A stretch of 64,000 nucleotides of DNA from JAVVHH01 sp963848035 (GCA_963848035.1 CAWKCD010000001.1:1-64000), one strand, 5' to 3'; positions 34,811-43,931 are shown, numbered from the stretch's first letter. Notes: a model not told the origin generated them from the sequence alone. A program made the numbers and translations.

Positions 34811-36469
34811 TTACGCGATGGTCGCCCCGGCCAGGAACAGCTGCGAGATCGGATTGACCCGAACCCCCTGCACGTCCTTCGCCGTCGCGGTCAGGTAATC
34901 GTAGAAATACGCGTAGATGATCGGCGTCTCGTCCAGCAGCAGCGTCTGGATCTTCCCCGCGATCCCCCGCTGCACCCCCAGATCCGTCGCCGCGACATAC
35001 TGCCCGACCAGCTTGTCATACTCCGCATTCTTGAAATGCGCCGCGTTCCAAGCCCCCGCGCTCAACAACGGCGCCCCCAGCAGCACGTTCGGCACCCCGC
35101 GATGCCCGTAATCCGTGATCCCCATTTCGGAATCGAGCCAATCCGACTGCCCGAACTGCGCCTTGCCGTAATACGCGCTATCCGTCTCGATCTTCAGGTT
35201 CAGCTTGATCCCGATCTCGGCCACCGCGTTCTGGATCAGCACCGCATAATCCGGCATCTCCATCACCCGCATCGTCGTCAGCGTCGCCTCGAACCCCTTC
35301 TCCGCCCCCGCCTCGGCCATCAGCTTCTTGGCCAACGGAATGTCCTTCTTGCGCTGCGGGATCGCCTTGTCGGTCGACGGATACACCGGCGCGAACGGCG
35401 AATCGTTGCCCGGCGACCCCAGCCCGCGGAACAGCCCGGCGATGATCCCCTCCCGATCCAGCGTCAGCGCGATCGCCTGCCGCACCCGCTTGTCCGCAAG
35501 CTTCGGCACGTCGTTGCGCAGGTGGAACTCGCGATGCACCGCCGACTTGATCTTGATGATGTTGATGTCCGGATCGTTCAGGATCCCCTGCGCCCCCTGC
35601 ACCGAGATCTGCTGGATCACGTCCACCTGCTGCCCCTGCAGCGCCAGCACCATCGGCTGCTGGTCGGCGAAGAAGGTGAACTCGGTCCGCGCCGGCAACG
35701 CCTTCTCGCCCCAATACTCCTCGTTGCGCACGAAACTGGCGCCCACCTTCGCGGTATACTTCTCCAGCTTGAACGGCCCGGTGCCGTTGAATGTCTTCTC
35801 GAAATCCCCCGAGTAATCCGCCGGCAGGATGATCGCGTTGTAGTTGTCGGTCGACACGATATACGGGAAATTCCCGTTCGGCGCGTTCAGATGGAACTCG
35901 ACCGTCAGGTCGTCCACCTTGCGCGTGCCTCCCTTCGACAGCACCCCCTTGAACGCCGACAGCGCGTTGGACCCATTGGCCGGGTCCGCCAGCCGGTCCA
36001 TCGTCGCCACCACGTCGTCGGCGTTCAGCACGTGCCCGTTATGGAATTTCACGTTCGGCCGCAGCTTGAACGTCCACACCGACCCGTCCTCGTTCGCCTT
36101 CCACGACAGCGCCAGCATCGGCCGGAGCATCAAATCCGACTGGTCATAGACCAGGAACTCGCCCGTCTGCTGCAGCAGGATCAGCCCGCCCGAATTGGCC
36201 ACCGTCACCGGCTCGACCGCGGCGGCCGGCATCTGCGACGCCACCCGGATCGTCGCGTCCTTCTTCCCCGTCTGCGCCAGCGCCCGTCCCGCATTGAACG
36301 ACCCGCCCAGCAGCCCGGCCATCAGCGGCATCGCCAGGCCCAGCCGGCTCCCCTCCCGCAACAACGCCCGCCGCCCCAGCCGCCCGGCCAGAAACTCGTC
36401 CACCACGTGATTCTCGAGGTCACTGGCCTCGCGACGGAGAGCATCCAAAAACTTCGGCGTGGCGCGCAT
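34811..36469 (-). CDS. ABC importer solute-binding protein, family 5, with twin-arginine-type leader
   Basis: A 552-residue binding protein heading the importer-oxidase operon. The start ATG 36469 follows GGAG at 8 bases. It has an unusually long N-terminal part (about residues 1-65): an acidic helix with LENHVVDEFLAGRLG, then GRRALLREGSRLGLAMPLM with a twin-arginine pattern and a hydrophobic core ending near RALAQTG, so export by Tat is likely. The body has family motifs TFKLRPNVKFHNGHVLNADD, FNGTGPFKLEKY and SAVHREFHLRNDVPKLADKRVRQAI, cited by FHLRND and DKRVRQAIALTLDR. The operon order (binding protein, two permeases, double ATPase, two-subunit FAD oxidase) suggests uptake and oxidation of one amino-acid-like or opine-like substrate. 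Confidence 0.93.
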   Translation of the reverse strand: MRATPKFLDALRREASDLENHVVDEFLAGRLGRRALLREGSRLGLAMPLMAGLLGGSFNAGRALAQTGKKDATIRVASQMPAAAVEPVTVANSGGLILLQQTGEFLVYDQSDLMLRPMLALSWKANEDGSVWTFKLRPNVKFHNGHVLNADDVVATMDRLADPANGSNALSAFKGVLSKGGTRKVDDLTVEFHLNAPNGNFPYIVSTDNYNAIILPADYSGDFEKTFNGTGPFKLEKYTAKVGASFVRNEEYWGEKALPARTEFTFFADQQPMVLALQGQQVDVIQQISVQGAQGILNDPDINIIKIKSAVHREFHLRNDVPKLADKRVRQAIALTLDREGIIAGLFRGLGSPGNDSPFAPVYPSTDKAIPQRKKDIPLAKKLMAEAGAEKGFEATLTTMRVMEMPDYAVLIQNAVAEIGIKLNLKIETDSAYYGKAQFGQSDWLDSEMGITDYGHRGVPNVLLGAPLLSAGAWNAAHFKNAEYDKLVGQYVAATDLGVQRGIAGKIQTLLLDETPIIYAYFYDYLTATAKDVQGVRVNPISQLFLAGATIA

Positions 36470-36597
36470 CGCATTTTCTCCGTCCGAAAGCCGAGACATT
36501 CCTCAGCCAGAACTCAGCCATGCATTCTTTCCCGCCACCCTCTACAAAGTCAAAACTCACGTCTCCGCGACCACTCGCCTTGCCGAAAGGACGCCCG

Positions 36598-37257
36598 ATG
36601 TTCTACCAGCCCGGCCTCACCGCCCACGGCCTGCCGCACGACCCGTTCAAATCCTGCGTCATCCCCCGCCCGATCGGCTGGATCTCCACCCTCTCGCCCG
36701 ACGGCGTCGCCAACCTCGCCCCCTACAGCCAGTTCCAGAACCTCACCTTCGACCCGCCCTACGTCATGTTCGCCGCCAACCAGAACACCTGGGGCGACCG
36801 CAAGGACAGCGTCGACAATGCCGAGCGCACCGGCGAATTCGTCTGGAACATGGCGACTTACGACCTGCGCGACGCCGTCAACCGCTCCGCCCAGGCCGTC
36901 GGCCCGCACATCGACGAGTTCGACCTCGCCGGCGTCACCAAGCTCGCCTCCATCATGGTCAAGCCGCCCCGCGTCGCCGAATCGCCGATCCAGTTCGAGT
37001 GCACCTACCACGCCACCCTGCGCTTGCCCGGCGCCGGCACGGTCGGCACCGTCGACATCGTCATCGGCCGCGTCGTCGGCGTCCACATCAGCGACGAAGC
37101 CCTCACCGACGACGGCCGCGTCGACGTGCTCCGCCTCCGCCCGATCGCCCGCCTCGGCTATTACGATTACACCAGCATCGAATCCGTCTTCTCGATGGTC
37201 ATCCCCGGCAACGACCCTGCCGTCCTCGCCGGCCTGGAAGGCCGCCCGATCCGCTGA
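36598..37257 (+). CDS. Flavin reductase family protein (DIM6/NTAB type)
   Basis: A 219-residue FMN-binding split-barrel protein. The start ATG 36598 (MFYQPGLTAHGLPHDPFK) follows GAAAGGA. Flavin-binding parts are CVIPRPIGWISTLSPDGVANLAPYS near residue 21, given by RPIGWISTLSPDG, and the FDPPYVMFAANQN strand. Members either supply reduced flavin to two-component monooxygenases or act as flavin-binding esterase/oxygenase-like proteins; the branch with PRPIGWISTxxxxGxxNLAPYS is often unassigned. It diverges from the binding protein at 36,469 and converges with the Rieske gene. It is the only reductase candidate in the window for the HpaB- and LLM-type monooxygenases, but 30 kb away; a link is speculative. 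Confidence 0.85.
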   Translation: MFYQPGLTAHGLPHDPFKSCVIPRPIGWISTLSPDGVANLAPYSQFQNLTFDPPYVMFAANQNTWGDRKDSVDNAERTGEFVWNMATYDLRDAVNRSAQAVGPHIDEFDLAGVTKLASIMVKPPRVAESPIQFECTYHATLRLPGAGTVGTVDIVIGRVVGVHISDEALTDDGRVDVLRLRPIARLGYYDYTSIESVFSMVIPGNDPAVLAGLEGRPIR

Positions 37258-37265
37258 CGTATCTC

Positions 37266-37308
37266 GCCGTCACTGCGAGGAGCGCAGCGACGCGGCAGTC
37301 CAGGGCGG
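37266..37308. repeat. Short palindromic repeat, GCGAGG-GCGCAGCG family, copy 2
   Basis: The stretch CCGTCACTGCGAGGAGCGCA, then GCGACGCGGCAGTCCAGGGCGG, is the better conserved copy of the element also seen at 21,079; its right part GACGCGGC-TCCAGGGCGG recurs at 53,620. It sits between two convergent genes (flavin reductase and Rieske oxygenase). Confidence 0.65.
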
Positions 37309-37367
37309 CAGGCGCAGTCCTATCCGATCTGGGTCGCCGCACCGCACCAGGCGGCCCGACCTGGCAA

Positions 37368-38591
37368 CTAGGCAGCCACCCGCAACTTCGATCCGCTCGT
37401 CTGCTGATCCACCTTCCGGCAATACCAATCCACGAACCGCAGCACCAAACTCTCTGCCTCCGGCGAATACGGCCCCGGCACGAACCCCGCCGAACGCACC
37501 CCCCGCTGGTTGTTCTCCGCCAGCGCCCGGTCCTGCAGATTGGTCCGGTCCCACAACTCCGTCAGGCTCTCGATCGTGTAATCCACGCCCTCCACCGCAT
37601 CGGCAGCCACCAGCCATTTCGCCGTCACCACCGTCTCCTCCGGCGCCGTCGGCATCGCGCTGAACGTGATCACATAATCGCCCAGCGCATGCGCGAAACT
37701 ATGCGGCTCCAGCGCCCAGCGCAGCGACCCCACATCGCCATCGCCCACCCGCCCTAGCGTCTTCTTGACGATCGGCTGCCCGTCCATCGTCATGCTCTTG
37801 GTCCCGGGATTGAGCGCGAACCGCCCCGCCTGCCAGAAATCCCCCTCCTCCGGCCCGCACGGCAGCCCCATCCCGGCCATCCGCGTCGCGAAACTATCGG
37901 TGATCTCCCGCTGCTCGTCCGCCGACAGCGACCGCCGCAGGATCGGGAACGTCGCCGCCAGCTCCGGATGGTTCGATGCGCAATGATAGCACTCCCGCGC
38001 ATTCTCCATCACCAGCTTCCAGTTCGCCTTCTCCACCAGCGTCATCTGATGCGCGACCTTCGCCTTGTGCAGCTCATGCGGCTCCAGCATCGGCGCCAGC
38101 GTGTCGTGGAACGCGTCGAACGCCGGCGGCTGCAGCGACAGGCACACATAGATGCTCCCCGCCACCGTCCGCAGCGACACCGGCACCAGCGAATGCTCGG
38201 CCGGGTCGAACCCGTCCCCCATCCGCTGCGCATTCACCAACTGACCCTCGAGGTCATACGCCCACTGGTGATACGGGCACACCAGCCGCGGCCGCTTGCT
38301 CAGCCCATCGGCGCAGATCTGCGCCCCCCGGTGCCGGCACGAATTATGGAACGCCCGCAGCGCCCCATCCCGCCCCCGCACCACCACCACCGGCGAGCGC
38401 CCGATCGTCACCGCCATCGTGCAGCCCGGCGACGGCACCTCGATCTCGAACCCCACCAAAATCCAGGAATTCCCATAGATCTGGTCCACGTCGAACGCAT
38501 AGATCTCCGGATCGGTATAGAATTCCTGCGGCAGCGCATGGCCGGGCCGGCGCTGGGCGAGCAGGGAGCGGATACGGGCAAGATCGGTCAT
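37368..38591 (-). CDS. Rieske non-haem iron oxygenase, alpha subunit (GbcA-like)
   Basis: A 407-residue oxygenase. The Rieske [2Fe-2S] site is CRHRGAQ near residue 85 with CPYHQWAYDLEGQL about 18 residues later (C-x-H ... C-x-x-H). The mononuclear iron site is ENARECYHCASNHPEL near 205 (E-x-Y-H-x5-H) with the third ligand expected in the helix ESLTELWDRTNLQDRALAE near 370. The end NNQRGVRSAGFVPGPYSPEAE is typical of the branch that N-demethylates quaternary or tertiary amines such as glycine betaine (GbcA) or stachydrine. Start ATG 38591 (GTG at 38603 is an alternative). A separate reductase subunit is not adjacent. With the FAD oxidoreductase at 39,759 it could form a stepwise N-demethylation route; inferred. 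Confidence 0.9.
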   Translation of the reverse strand: MTDLARIRSLLAQRRPGHALPQEFYTDPEIYAFDVDQIYGNSWILVGFEIEVPSPGCTMAVTIGRSPVVVVRGRDGALRAFHNSCRHRGAQICADGLSKRPRLVCPYHQWAYDLEGQLVNAQRMGDGFDPAEHSLVPVSLRTVAGSIYVCLSLQPPAFDAFHDTLAPMLEPHELHKAKVAHQMTLVEKANWKLVMENARECYHCASNHPELAATFPILRRSLSADEQREITDSFATRMAGMGLPCGPEEGDFWQAGRFALNPGTKSMTMDGQPIVKKTLGRVGDGDVGSLRWALEPHSFAHALGDYVITFSAMPTAPEETVVTAKWLVAADAVEGVDYTIESLTELWDRTNLQDRALAENNQRGVRSAGFVPGPYSPEAESLVLRFVDWYCRKVDQQTSGSKLRVAA

Positions 38592-38747
38592 CGCGGAAAT
38601 CACGCCTCATTCTCTGGGATGGAATTTCCCTATTATGGCTGGAGAATCAGCCGTTTCCCCATCGCTTTTCCCGATCCACCCATCTGTTTTTGTGCGCCGC
38701 ACCCGCGAGGGCTTCCCCGACGCCCGAGAAATGGGCAGCCTTCCTCC

Positions 38748-39687
38748 ATGAAGCAGGACCGTCCGCCCTTCGATCGGCGCTGGCTGCCGCTCAACGCGCT
38801 CCGCGCCTTCGAAGCGGTCGGCAAACGCCTCAACTTCACCGCCGCCGCCCAAGCCCTCGGCGTCTCCCAATCCGCCATCAGCCGCCACGTCATCGGCCTC
38901 GAAGCCCTGCTCGGCCTCCCCCTCTTCGAACGCCGCCCTCAAGGCCTCTCCCTCACCCCAGCCGGCGCCGCCCTCCTCCCCGTCGTCGCCAAATCCTTCG
39001 ACCGCGTCGAGCAGACCCTCAACGGCATCCTCACCGACGGCGTCGGCGAGCGCACCCTGCGCATCCACCTCCCCCCCAGCTTCGCCCAGATGATGGCCGT
39101 CCCCATGCTGCGCGACCTACGCCGGGAAGTCCCCGGCATATCGCTCGACATCGCCAGCCCCGGCACCGTCGGCCCGCCCCCCAACGACGTCGACGCCGCC
39201 GTCGTCTACGCCCCGCCCCAAGGCGGCACCCACGTCTCGAGCCTGCTCTGGATGGCCCGCGTCACCCCGATGTGCCACCCCGACACCGCCAAAAAGGCCG
39301 GCGACGACCTCGCCGCCTTCCTCGCCCGCTCCGAACTCATCCACGTCAAGCTCGAGCGCCAACCCCGCTACCGCCTCTGGGAAGCCTTCACCCGCCAAGC
39401 CGGCCTCCAAGTCGACGTCGCCACCGGCCTCGTCTTCGACACCGCCTGCCTCGCCGCCCAATACGCCCTGGCCGGCGACGGCGTCGCCCTGCTCGACACC
39501 AAGCTCTTCGCCCGCGACCTCGAGGAAGGCCGCCTCGTCGCCCCCTTCCCCACCGAATTCGACGACGGCTACGGCTACTTCCTCAACATCCACCCCGAAG
39601 ACCTCGCCGACCCGGCCATCGCCGCCTTCCGCGCCTGGATCATCCAACGCTTCGCCGACCCCGCCGAACCCCGCAAAACCCGCCTAA
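38748..39687 (+). CDS. LysR family transcriptional regulator (GcvA-like)
   Basis: A regulator of about 312 residues. The N-terminal winged helix-turn-helix is PLNALRAFEAVGKRLNFTAAAQ with ALGVSQSAISRHVIGLEALL, cited by its recognition part LGVSQSAISRHV near residue 36. The ligand-binding domain follows (TLRIHLPPSFAQMMAVPML, ... DTKLFARDLEEGRLVAPFP) as in GcvA/AmpR-type regulators. The frame as given has no stop until 39947 and would run through the next gene; one A fewer in the AAAA run at about 39675 would end the protein at TAA 39685-39687 with RKPA, which I take as the true end. It lies divergent from the Rieske oxygenase gene and upstream of the FAD oxidoreductase, so it probably controls both in response to the substrate. 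Confidence 0.85.
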
Positions 39688-39707
39688 GGCCGTCAAAACC
39701 AAATAAT

Positions 39708-39742
39708 CGTCATCCCCGGGCTCGACCCGGGGATCCACGCCC
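39708..39742. repeat. Palindromic intergenic repeat with CCCCGGG arms
   Basis: CGTCATCCCCGGGCTCGACC, then CGGGGATCCACGCC: stem CCCCGGG/CCCGGGG with a 5-base loop and the flanks CGTCAT and ATCCACGCC. The same kind of element is widespread between alphaproteobacterial genes. It lies between the LysR gene and the oxidoreductase and could form a hairpin in the shared transcript. Confidence 0.7.
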
Positions 39743-39758
39743 ACCAGGAGAACGACCC

Positions 39759-40897
39759 TTGCCCAACAGCACATCATCGTCGGCGGCGGCATCGCCGGCC
39801 TCTCCACCGCCTGGGCCCTCGCCCGCCGCGGCTACCAGGTCGACCTCTTCGAGCAAGGCCCGCTGCCCAACCCGAAATCCTCCTCCCACGACGAACACCG
39901 CATCACCCGCCACGCCTACGGCGCCATGGAGGGCTACGCCCACCTGATGCCCGAAGCCTTCCGCGTCTGGGACATGCTGTTCCAGGCCACCGGCCGCTCC
40001 CACTACGAACCCTGCGGCGCCGTCTACTTCCTCCGCCACCTCAACGGCTGGTACGAAGGCGTCTCCCGTTCCCTCACCGAAATGGGCATCCCCTACCGCG
40101 ACGTCCCGCTCGACCAGGTCGAACGCCGCTTCCCCATGGTCGACCCGGCGGGCCTCATCCGCGCCGTCGAAACGGACGGCGCCGGCATGCTCTTCCCCAT
40201 CCGCATCCTCACCGACCTCGTCGTCCTCCTCGCCCGCCTCGGCGTCCGCCTCCACACCAACGCCCTCGTGACCAACGTCGACCCCGAACACGGCCGGGTC
40301 ACCGTCGACGGCAAGACCCACCAGGCCGATGTCGTCGTCGTCGCCGCCGGCGCCTGGGTCGACCGCATCGTCCCGTCTCTCAAAGGCGACGCCGTCGCCT
40401 CCCGCCAAGCCGTCCTCTACCTCGCCCCGCCCCCCGAACTCGCCGAAGCCTGGGCCAACGCCCCGGTCATGCTCGACGTCCGCGCCGATGGCGGCCTCTA
40501 CACCCTGCCGCCCCGCCAAGGCACCCGCCTCAAAGTCGGCGACCACGTCTTCTCCAAGACCGGCGACCCCGACGAGGACCGCATCGCCACCGAGCGCGAC
40601 CTCGCCCGCCTCTGGCCCGCCGCACGCGAAGCCTACAAGCACCTCGACCGCTACGCCGTCCTCGAACCCAAAGCCTGCTTCTACACCGTCCGCGACCACG
40701 AGGAGTTCCGCGTCGAGCCCATCGGATCAGCCGGCTGGGTCATCAGCGCCTGCTCCGGCCACGGCTTCAAGCTCGGCTCCCTCATGGGCGAACTCACCGC
40801 CCGCGGCATATCAGGCGAAACGCCCGCCGCCGAAATCACCGCGCTGGCCGCCGGCCGCATCCGCACGCCCTCCTGGCGCAAGGACCTCGCCGCGTGA
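39759..40897 (+). CDS. FAD-dependent oxidoreductase, DAO/sarcosine-oxidase-like, unclear start
   Basis: An oxidoreductase of about 380 residues with the N-terminal fold QHIIVGGGIAGLSTAWALAR and VDLFEQG, the HDEHRITRHAY loop typical of monomeric sarcosine oxidase/solA-like enzymes near residue 47, and the C-terminal VISACSGHGFKLGSLMGELTA, cited by CSGHGFKLG. A good ribosome binding site (AGGAG at 39745-39750) precedes TTG 39759, but TTG is one base out of frame with the FAD fold; a missing G after it would join them (LAQQHIIVGGG). No other start codon is available before 39926. It overlaps the next gene by GTGA. It may oxidise an N-methyl amino acid produced by the Rieske oxygenase. Function inferred from family and context. 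Confidence 0.82.
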
Positions 40898-42090
40898 ACG
40901 ACCTCCCCAACCGCAAACCGGGCTTCATGACGCGCGCGATCCATTACGGCTTCGACCGCAGGAAAGCCGAAGCCGCCCTCAACCCGCCCATCTACATGAG
41001 CAGCACCTACGCCTTCGACACCGCAGCCGAGAGCGAAGCCATCGCCGCCGGCGAGATCCACCGCCCGCTCTATGGCCGCGAGGAAAACCCCACCCAAACC
41101 ATCCTCGAACACCGCCTCGCCGAACTCGAAGGCGCCGAAGCCTGCACCGTCTTCGCCTCGGGCATGGGCGCCATCGGCTCCATGCTTCTCTCGTTGCTCT
41201 CCCAAGGCGACGAACTCGTCGTCCACCACACCGTCTATTCCAACACCTTCGCCCTCACCCAAGACGCCCTCCCCCGCTTCGGCATCAAGGTCGTCCCCGT
41301 CGACATGTCCAAACCCGCCAACCTCGACGGCGTCCTCTCCCGCACCACGAAAATGGTCTACTTCGAAACCCCGGTGAACCCGACCGCCGAAACCCTGGAC
41401 ATCGCCGCCATCACCGCAAGAGCCCGCGCCGTCGGCGCCCTCTCCGTCTGCGACAGCACTTTCGCCTCCCCCGCCGTCCAGCGCCCGCTCGAACACGGCG
41501 CCCACTTGGTCATCCACGCCCTGACAAAATACATCAACGGCCACGGCGACCTCCTCGGCGGCGCCGTCCTCGGCGACTTCGACACCGTCGAGCGCATCCG
41601 CCGCCACGGCCTGCGCTACATCACCGGCGCCACCATGTCCCCGATGTCCGCCTATTTCGTCCTCCGCGGCCTCAAAACCCTCGCCATCCGCATGGACCGC
41701 CACGCCGCCACCGCCCAGAAAATCGCCGAAATGCTCCAAGCCCATCCCGCGGTGGAAAAAATCTGCTACCCCTACCTCCCCACCGACCCCGGCCACCAAG
41801 CCGCCAAACGCCAGATGACCAACGGCTCCGGCATGCTCAGCTTCAGCCTTGTGTCCGGCAACGACGGTGCCGACCGCTTCATGGACCGCCTCCGCGTCAT
41901 CCTGCGGGCCGTCAGCCTCGGCGACGCCGAATCCCTCATCATGCGCCCCGGCGCCCTGCTCCGCGGCACGCTCCGCACCGACCCCACCGCCCGCATGGCC
42001 TGGGGCGTCACCGAACCCATGATGCGCCTCTCCGTCGGCCTCGAAGACCCCGAAGACCTCCTCGAAGACCTAACCCAAGCCCTCGACTGA
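40894..42090 (+). CDS. PLP-dependent trans-sulfuration family enzyme (methionine gamma-lyase-like)
   Basis: A 398-residue cystathionine/methionine gamma-lyase family enzyme starting at GTG 40894. The PLP lysine is in HALTKYINGHGDLLGG near residue 210, the phosphate-binding glycine in FASGMGAIGS near 88, the tyrosine of the active site in VYSNTFALTQDALPRFGI near 112, and the C-terminal RAVSLGDAESLIMRPG and LSVGLEDPEDLLEDL are typical. Methionine gamma-lyases carry YGC at the tyrosine site; here it is YSN, so the cysteine linked to methionine specificity is missing and another sulfur or oxygen amino-acid derivative may be the substrate. Translational coupling to the FAD oxidoreductase suggests sequential steps. 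Confidence 0.9.
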   Translation: MNDLPNRKPGFMTRAIHYGFDRRKAEAALNPPIYMSSTYAFDTAAESEAIAAGEIHRPLYGREENPTQTILEHRLAELEGAEACTVFASGMGAIGSMLLSLLSQGDELVVHHTVYSNTFALTQDALPRFGIKVVPVDMSKPANLDGVLSRTTKMVYFETPVNPTAETLDIAAITARARAVGALSVCDSTFASPAVQRPLEHGAHLVIHALTKYINGHGDLLGGAVLGDFDTVERIRRHGLRYITGATMSPMSAYFVLRGLKTLAIRMDRHAATAQKIAEMLQAHPAVEKICYPYLPTDPGHQAAKRQMTNGSGMLSFSLVSGNDGADRFMDRLRVILRAVSLGDAESLIMRPGALLRGTLRTDPTARMAWGVTEPMMRLSVGLEDPEDLLEDLTQALD

Positions 42091-42106
42091 ACCGCCGCTC
42101 CGCCAT

Positions 42107-42147
42107 CTCCCTCTCCCGCCGGCGGGAGAGGGCCGGGGCGAGGGGGT
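42107..42147. repeat. REP-like palindromic repeat, CTCCCTCTCC family, copy 2
   Basis: Arms CTCCCTCTCCCGCC and GGCGGGAGAGGG form a perfect 12-bp stem without loop, followed by the G-rich tail CCGGGGCGAGGGGG, as in the copies at 8,569 and 53,589. It lies in the 100-bp gap between two convergent genes. Further hairpins follow (GCCCGC/GCGGGC near 42,150-42,172 and TAGAGC/GCTCTA at 42,173-42,192), so the gap probably serves as a two-way terminator. Confidence 0.78.
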
Positions 42148-42189
42148 TTGCCCGCCAAACCGACCAGCGGGCTAGAGCGCAAAGCGGCT

Positions 42190-43854
42190 CTAAACCACCG
42201 ACCGCCGCAGCAGGTAATCCAACCCCCCGACCCGGAACCACCGATACCCATACGGCTCCAGCAGCACGCAATGCTGCCCCCGCTCATCCGGCTCGCTGTG
42301 ATCCTCCGACAGCAAGTTCACCAGCAACCCGTCATGCAGCCCCGTCGCTCCGGTCGCAAAACGAACCTCCCGCGGCTCCGCGCCCAGGTTGTGCACGAAC
42401 ACCACCGCATTGCGCCGCCAGTCATACCGGATCACCAACACTTCCGCCTGGTCGGTCTCCAGCACCGCGAACGTTCCCCACCCGACCTCCGGCACCTCCT
42501 TGCGCATCCGGATGATCCGCTCCACCCAGTTGAGCTGGCTCTCCGGCCCGCGCCGCTGCACCGCCACGTTGACGTGCTCGAACCCATACGGCCCGCCCGA
42601 GATCACCGGCGTCACCGGATCGTCCCCCGACGTGAACCCGCCATGCGCCTCGCCCGACCACTGCATCGGCGTCCGCGCGCACGCCCGCTCCGGCAAGCTC
42701 AGATCGTCTCCCATTCCGATCTCGTCGCCGTACAGCACCACCGGCGTCCCCGGCAGCGTGAACATCAGGCTATAGGCCAGCTCGATCCGCCGCCGGTCGC
42801 CGCCCAGCATCGGCGCCAGCCGCCGCCGGATCCCCCGGTCGTACAACTGCATAGACTTGTCCGGCCCGAACGCCGCGAACACCGCCTCCCGCTGCCGCTT
42901 CGTCAGCCGCCCCAGGTCCAGCTCGTCATGATTGCGCAGGAACATCGCCCACTGCGCCGTCGCCGGCCGCGGCTCCGTCGCCGCCAGCGCCTTGACCAAC
43001 GGCCCCCGGTCCGCCGTCGCCAAGGCGTAAAACAGCGCCTGGTTCACCTGGAAGTTGAACATCAGCTGCAGCCGCTCGCCGCTCTCGCCGAAATACGCCA
43101 TGTCCGTATTCGGCAGCACGTTCGCCTCCGCCAGCACCACCGCATCCCCCTGCCGCCACTGCAGGAATTCCCGAAACCGCCTGAGCATGTCGTACTGCTC
43201 CACCGGCTTGGTGACGTCCGCCCCTTTGGTCGCGATCACGAAGGGCACCGCATCCATGCGGAACCCCGAAACCCCCAGCTGCAGCCAGAACCCCATGATC
43301 TTCAGGATCTCCGCCTGCACCGCCGGGTTCGAGGTGTTCAGGTCCGGCTGGAAGTCATAGAAGCGGTGGAAGTAATACGCCTTGGCCACCGGGTCCCGCG
43401 TCCAAGTCGATGTCTGCACCCCCGGAAACACGATCCCTTCCGTGCTGTTCGCCGGCTTCTTCTTCGCCCACACATACCAGTCGCGATACTTCGAGCCTTC
43501 ATCCGCCCGCGCCGCCTGGAACCACGGATGCTGGTCCGACGTGTGGTTCACCACCAGGTCGATCAGCAGCCGTATCCCCCGCTGCTGGCACCCATGCGCG
43601 AATTCGACGAAGTCCCCCAGCGTCCCATAGCGCGGATCCACCCCGTAATAGTCGGCGATGTCGTAGCCATTGTCCCGCTGCGGCGAAGGCTGGAACGGCA
43701 TCAGCCAGATCGCGGTGATCCCCAGGCCCTGCAGGTAGTCCAGCCGCCGGGTCAACCCCTCGAAATCGCCGACCCCATCCCCATTCGAGTCCATGTAGCT
43801 TTCGACCGATAGGCTGTAGACGACCGCATTCTTGTACCAGAGATCGTTGATCAC
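42190..43854 (-). CDS. GH13 alpha-amylase family enzyme (trehalose synthase/maltose glucosyltransferase-like)
   Basis: A 554-residue GH13 enzyme. Start chosen at GTG 43854 (VINDLWYKNAVVYSLSVESY) with GGGGAG upstream; ATG 43884 is possible. The four conserved regions are DLVVNHTSDQHPWF (region I), GFRMDAVPFV with the nucleophile Asp (II), VVLAEANVLP with the acid/base Glu (III) and FLRNHDELDLGR (IV). The N-terminus YKNAVVYSLSVESYMDSNGDGVGDF resembles trehalose synthase (TreS) domains that interconvert maltose and trehalose, though the short C-terminal beta domain and the lack of a fused kinase leave room for another glucosidase. It is divergent from a second GH13 gene; the pair probably acts on storage or imported alpha-glucosides. 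Confidence 0.85.
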   Translation of the reverse strand: MINDLWYKNAVVYSLSVESYMDSNGDGVGDFEGLTRRLDYLQGLGITAIWLMPFQPSPQRDNGYDIADYYGVDPRYGTLGDFVEFAHGCQQRGIRLLIDLVVNHTSDQHPWFQAARADEGSKYRDWYVWAKKKPANSTEGIVFPGVQTSTWTRDPVAKAYYFHRFYDFQPDLNTSNPAVQAEILKIMGFWLQLGVSGFRMDAVPFVIATKGADVTKPVEQYDMLRRFREFLQWRQGDAVVLAEANVLPNTDMAYFGESGERLQLMFNFQVNQALFYALATADRGPLVKALAATEPRPATAQWAMFLRNHDELDLGRLTKRQREAVFAAFGPDKSMQLYDRGIRRRLAPMLGGDRRRIELAYSLMFTLPGTPVVLYGDEIGMGDDLSLPERACARTPMQWSGEAHGGFTSGDDPVTPVISGGPYGFEHVNVAVQRRGPESQLNWVERIIRMRKEVPEVGWGTFAVLETDQAEVLVIRYDWRRNAVVFVHNLGAEPREVRFATGATGLHDGLLVNLLSEDHSEPDERGQHCVLLEPYGYRWFRVGGLDYLLRRSVV

Positions 43855-43931
43855 AGCCGTCTCCCCACCATGGCGAACGAACATTGCGTGCTGCAATGCG
43901 TTATGTCGCCTCACCGCATAGGATGGTCCGC

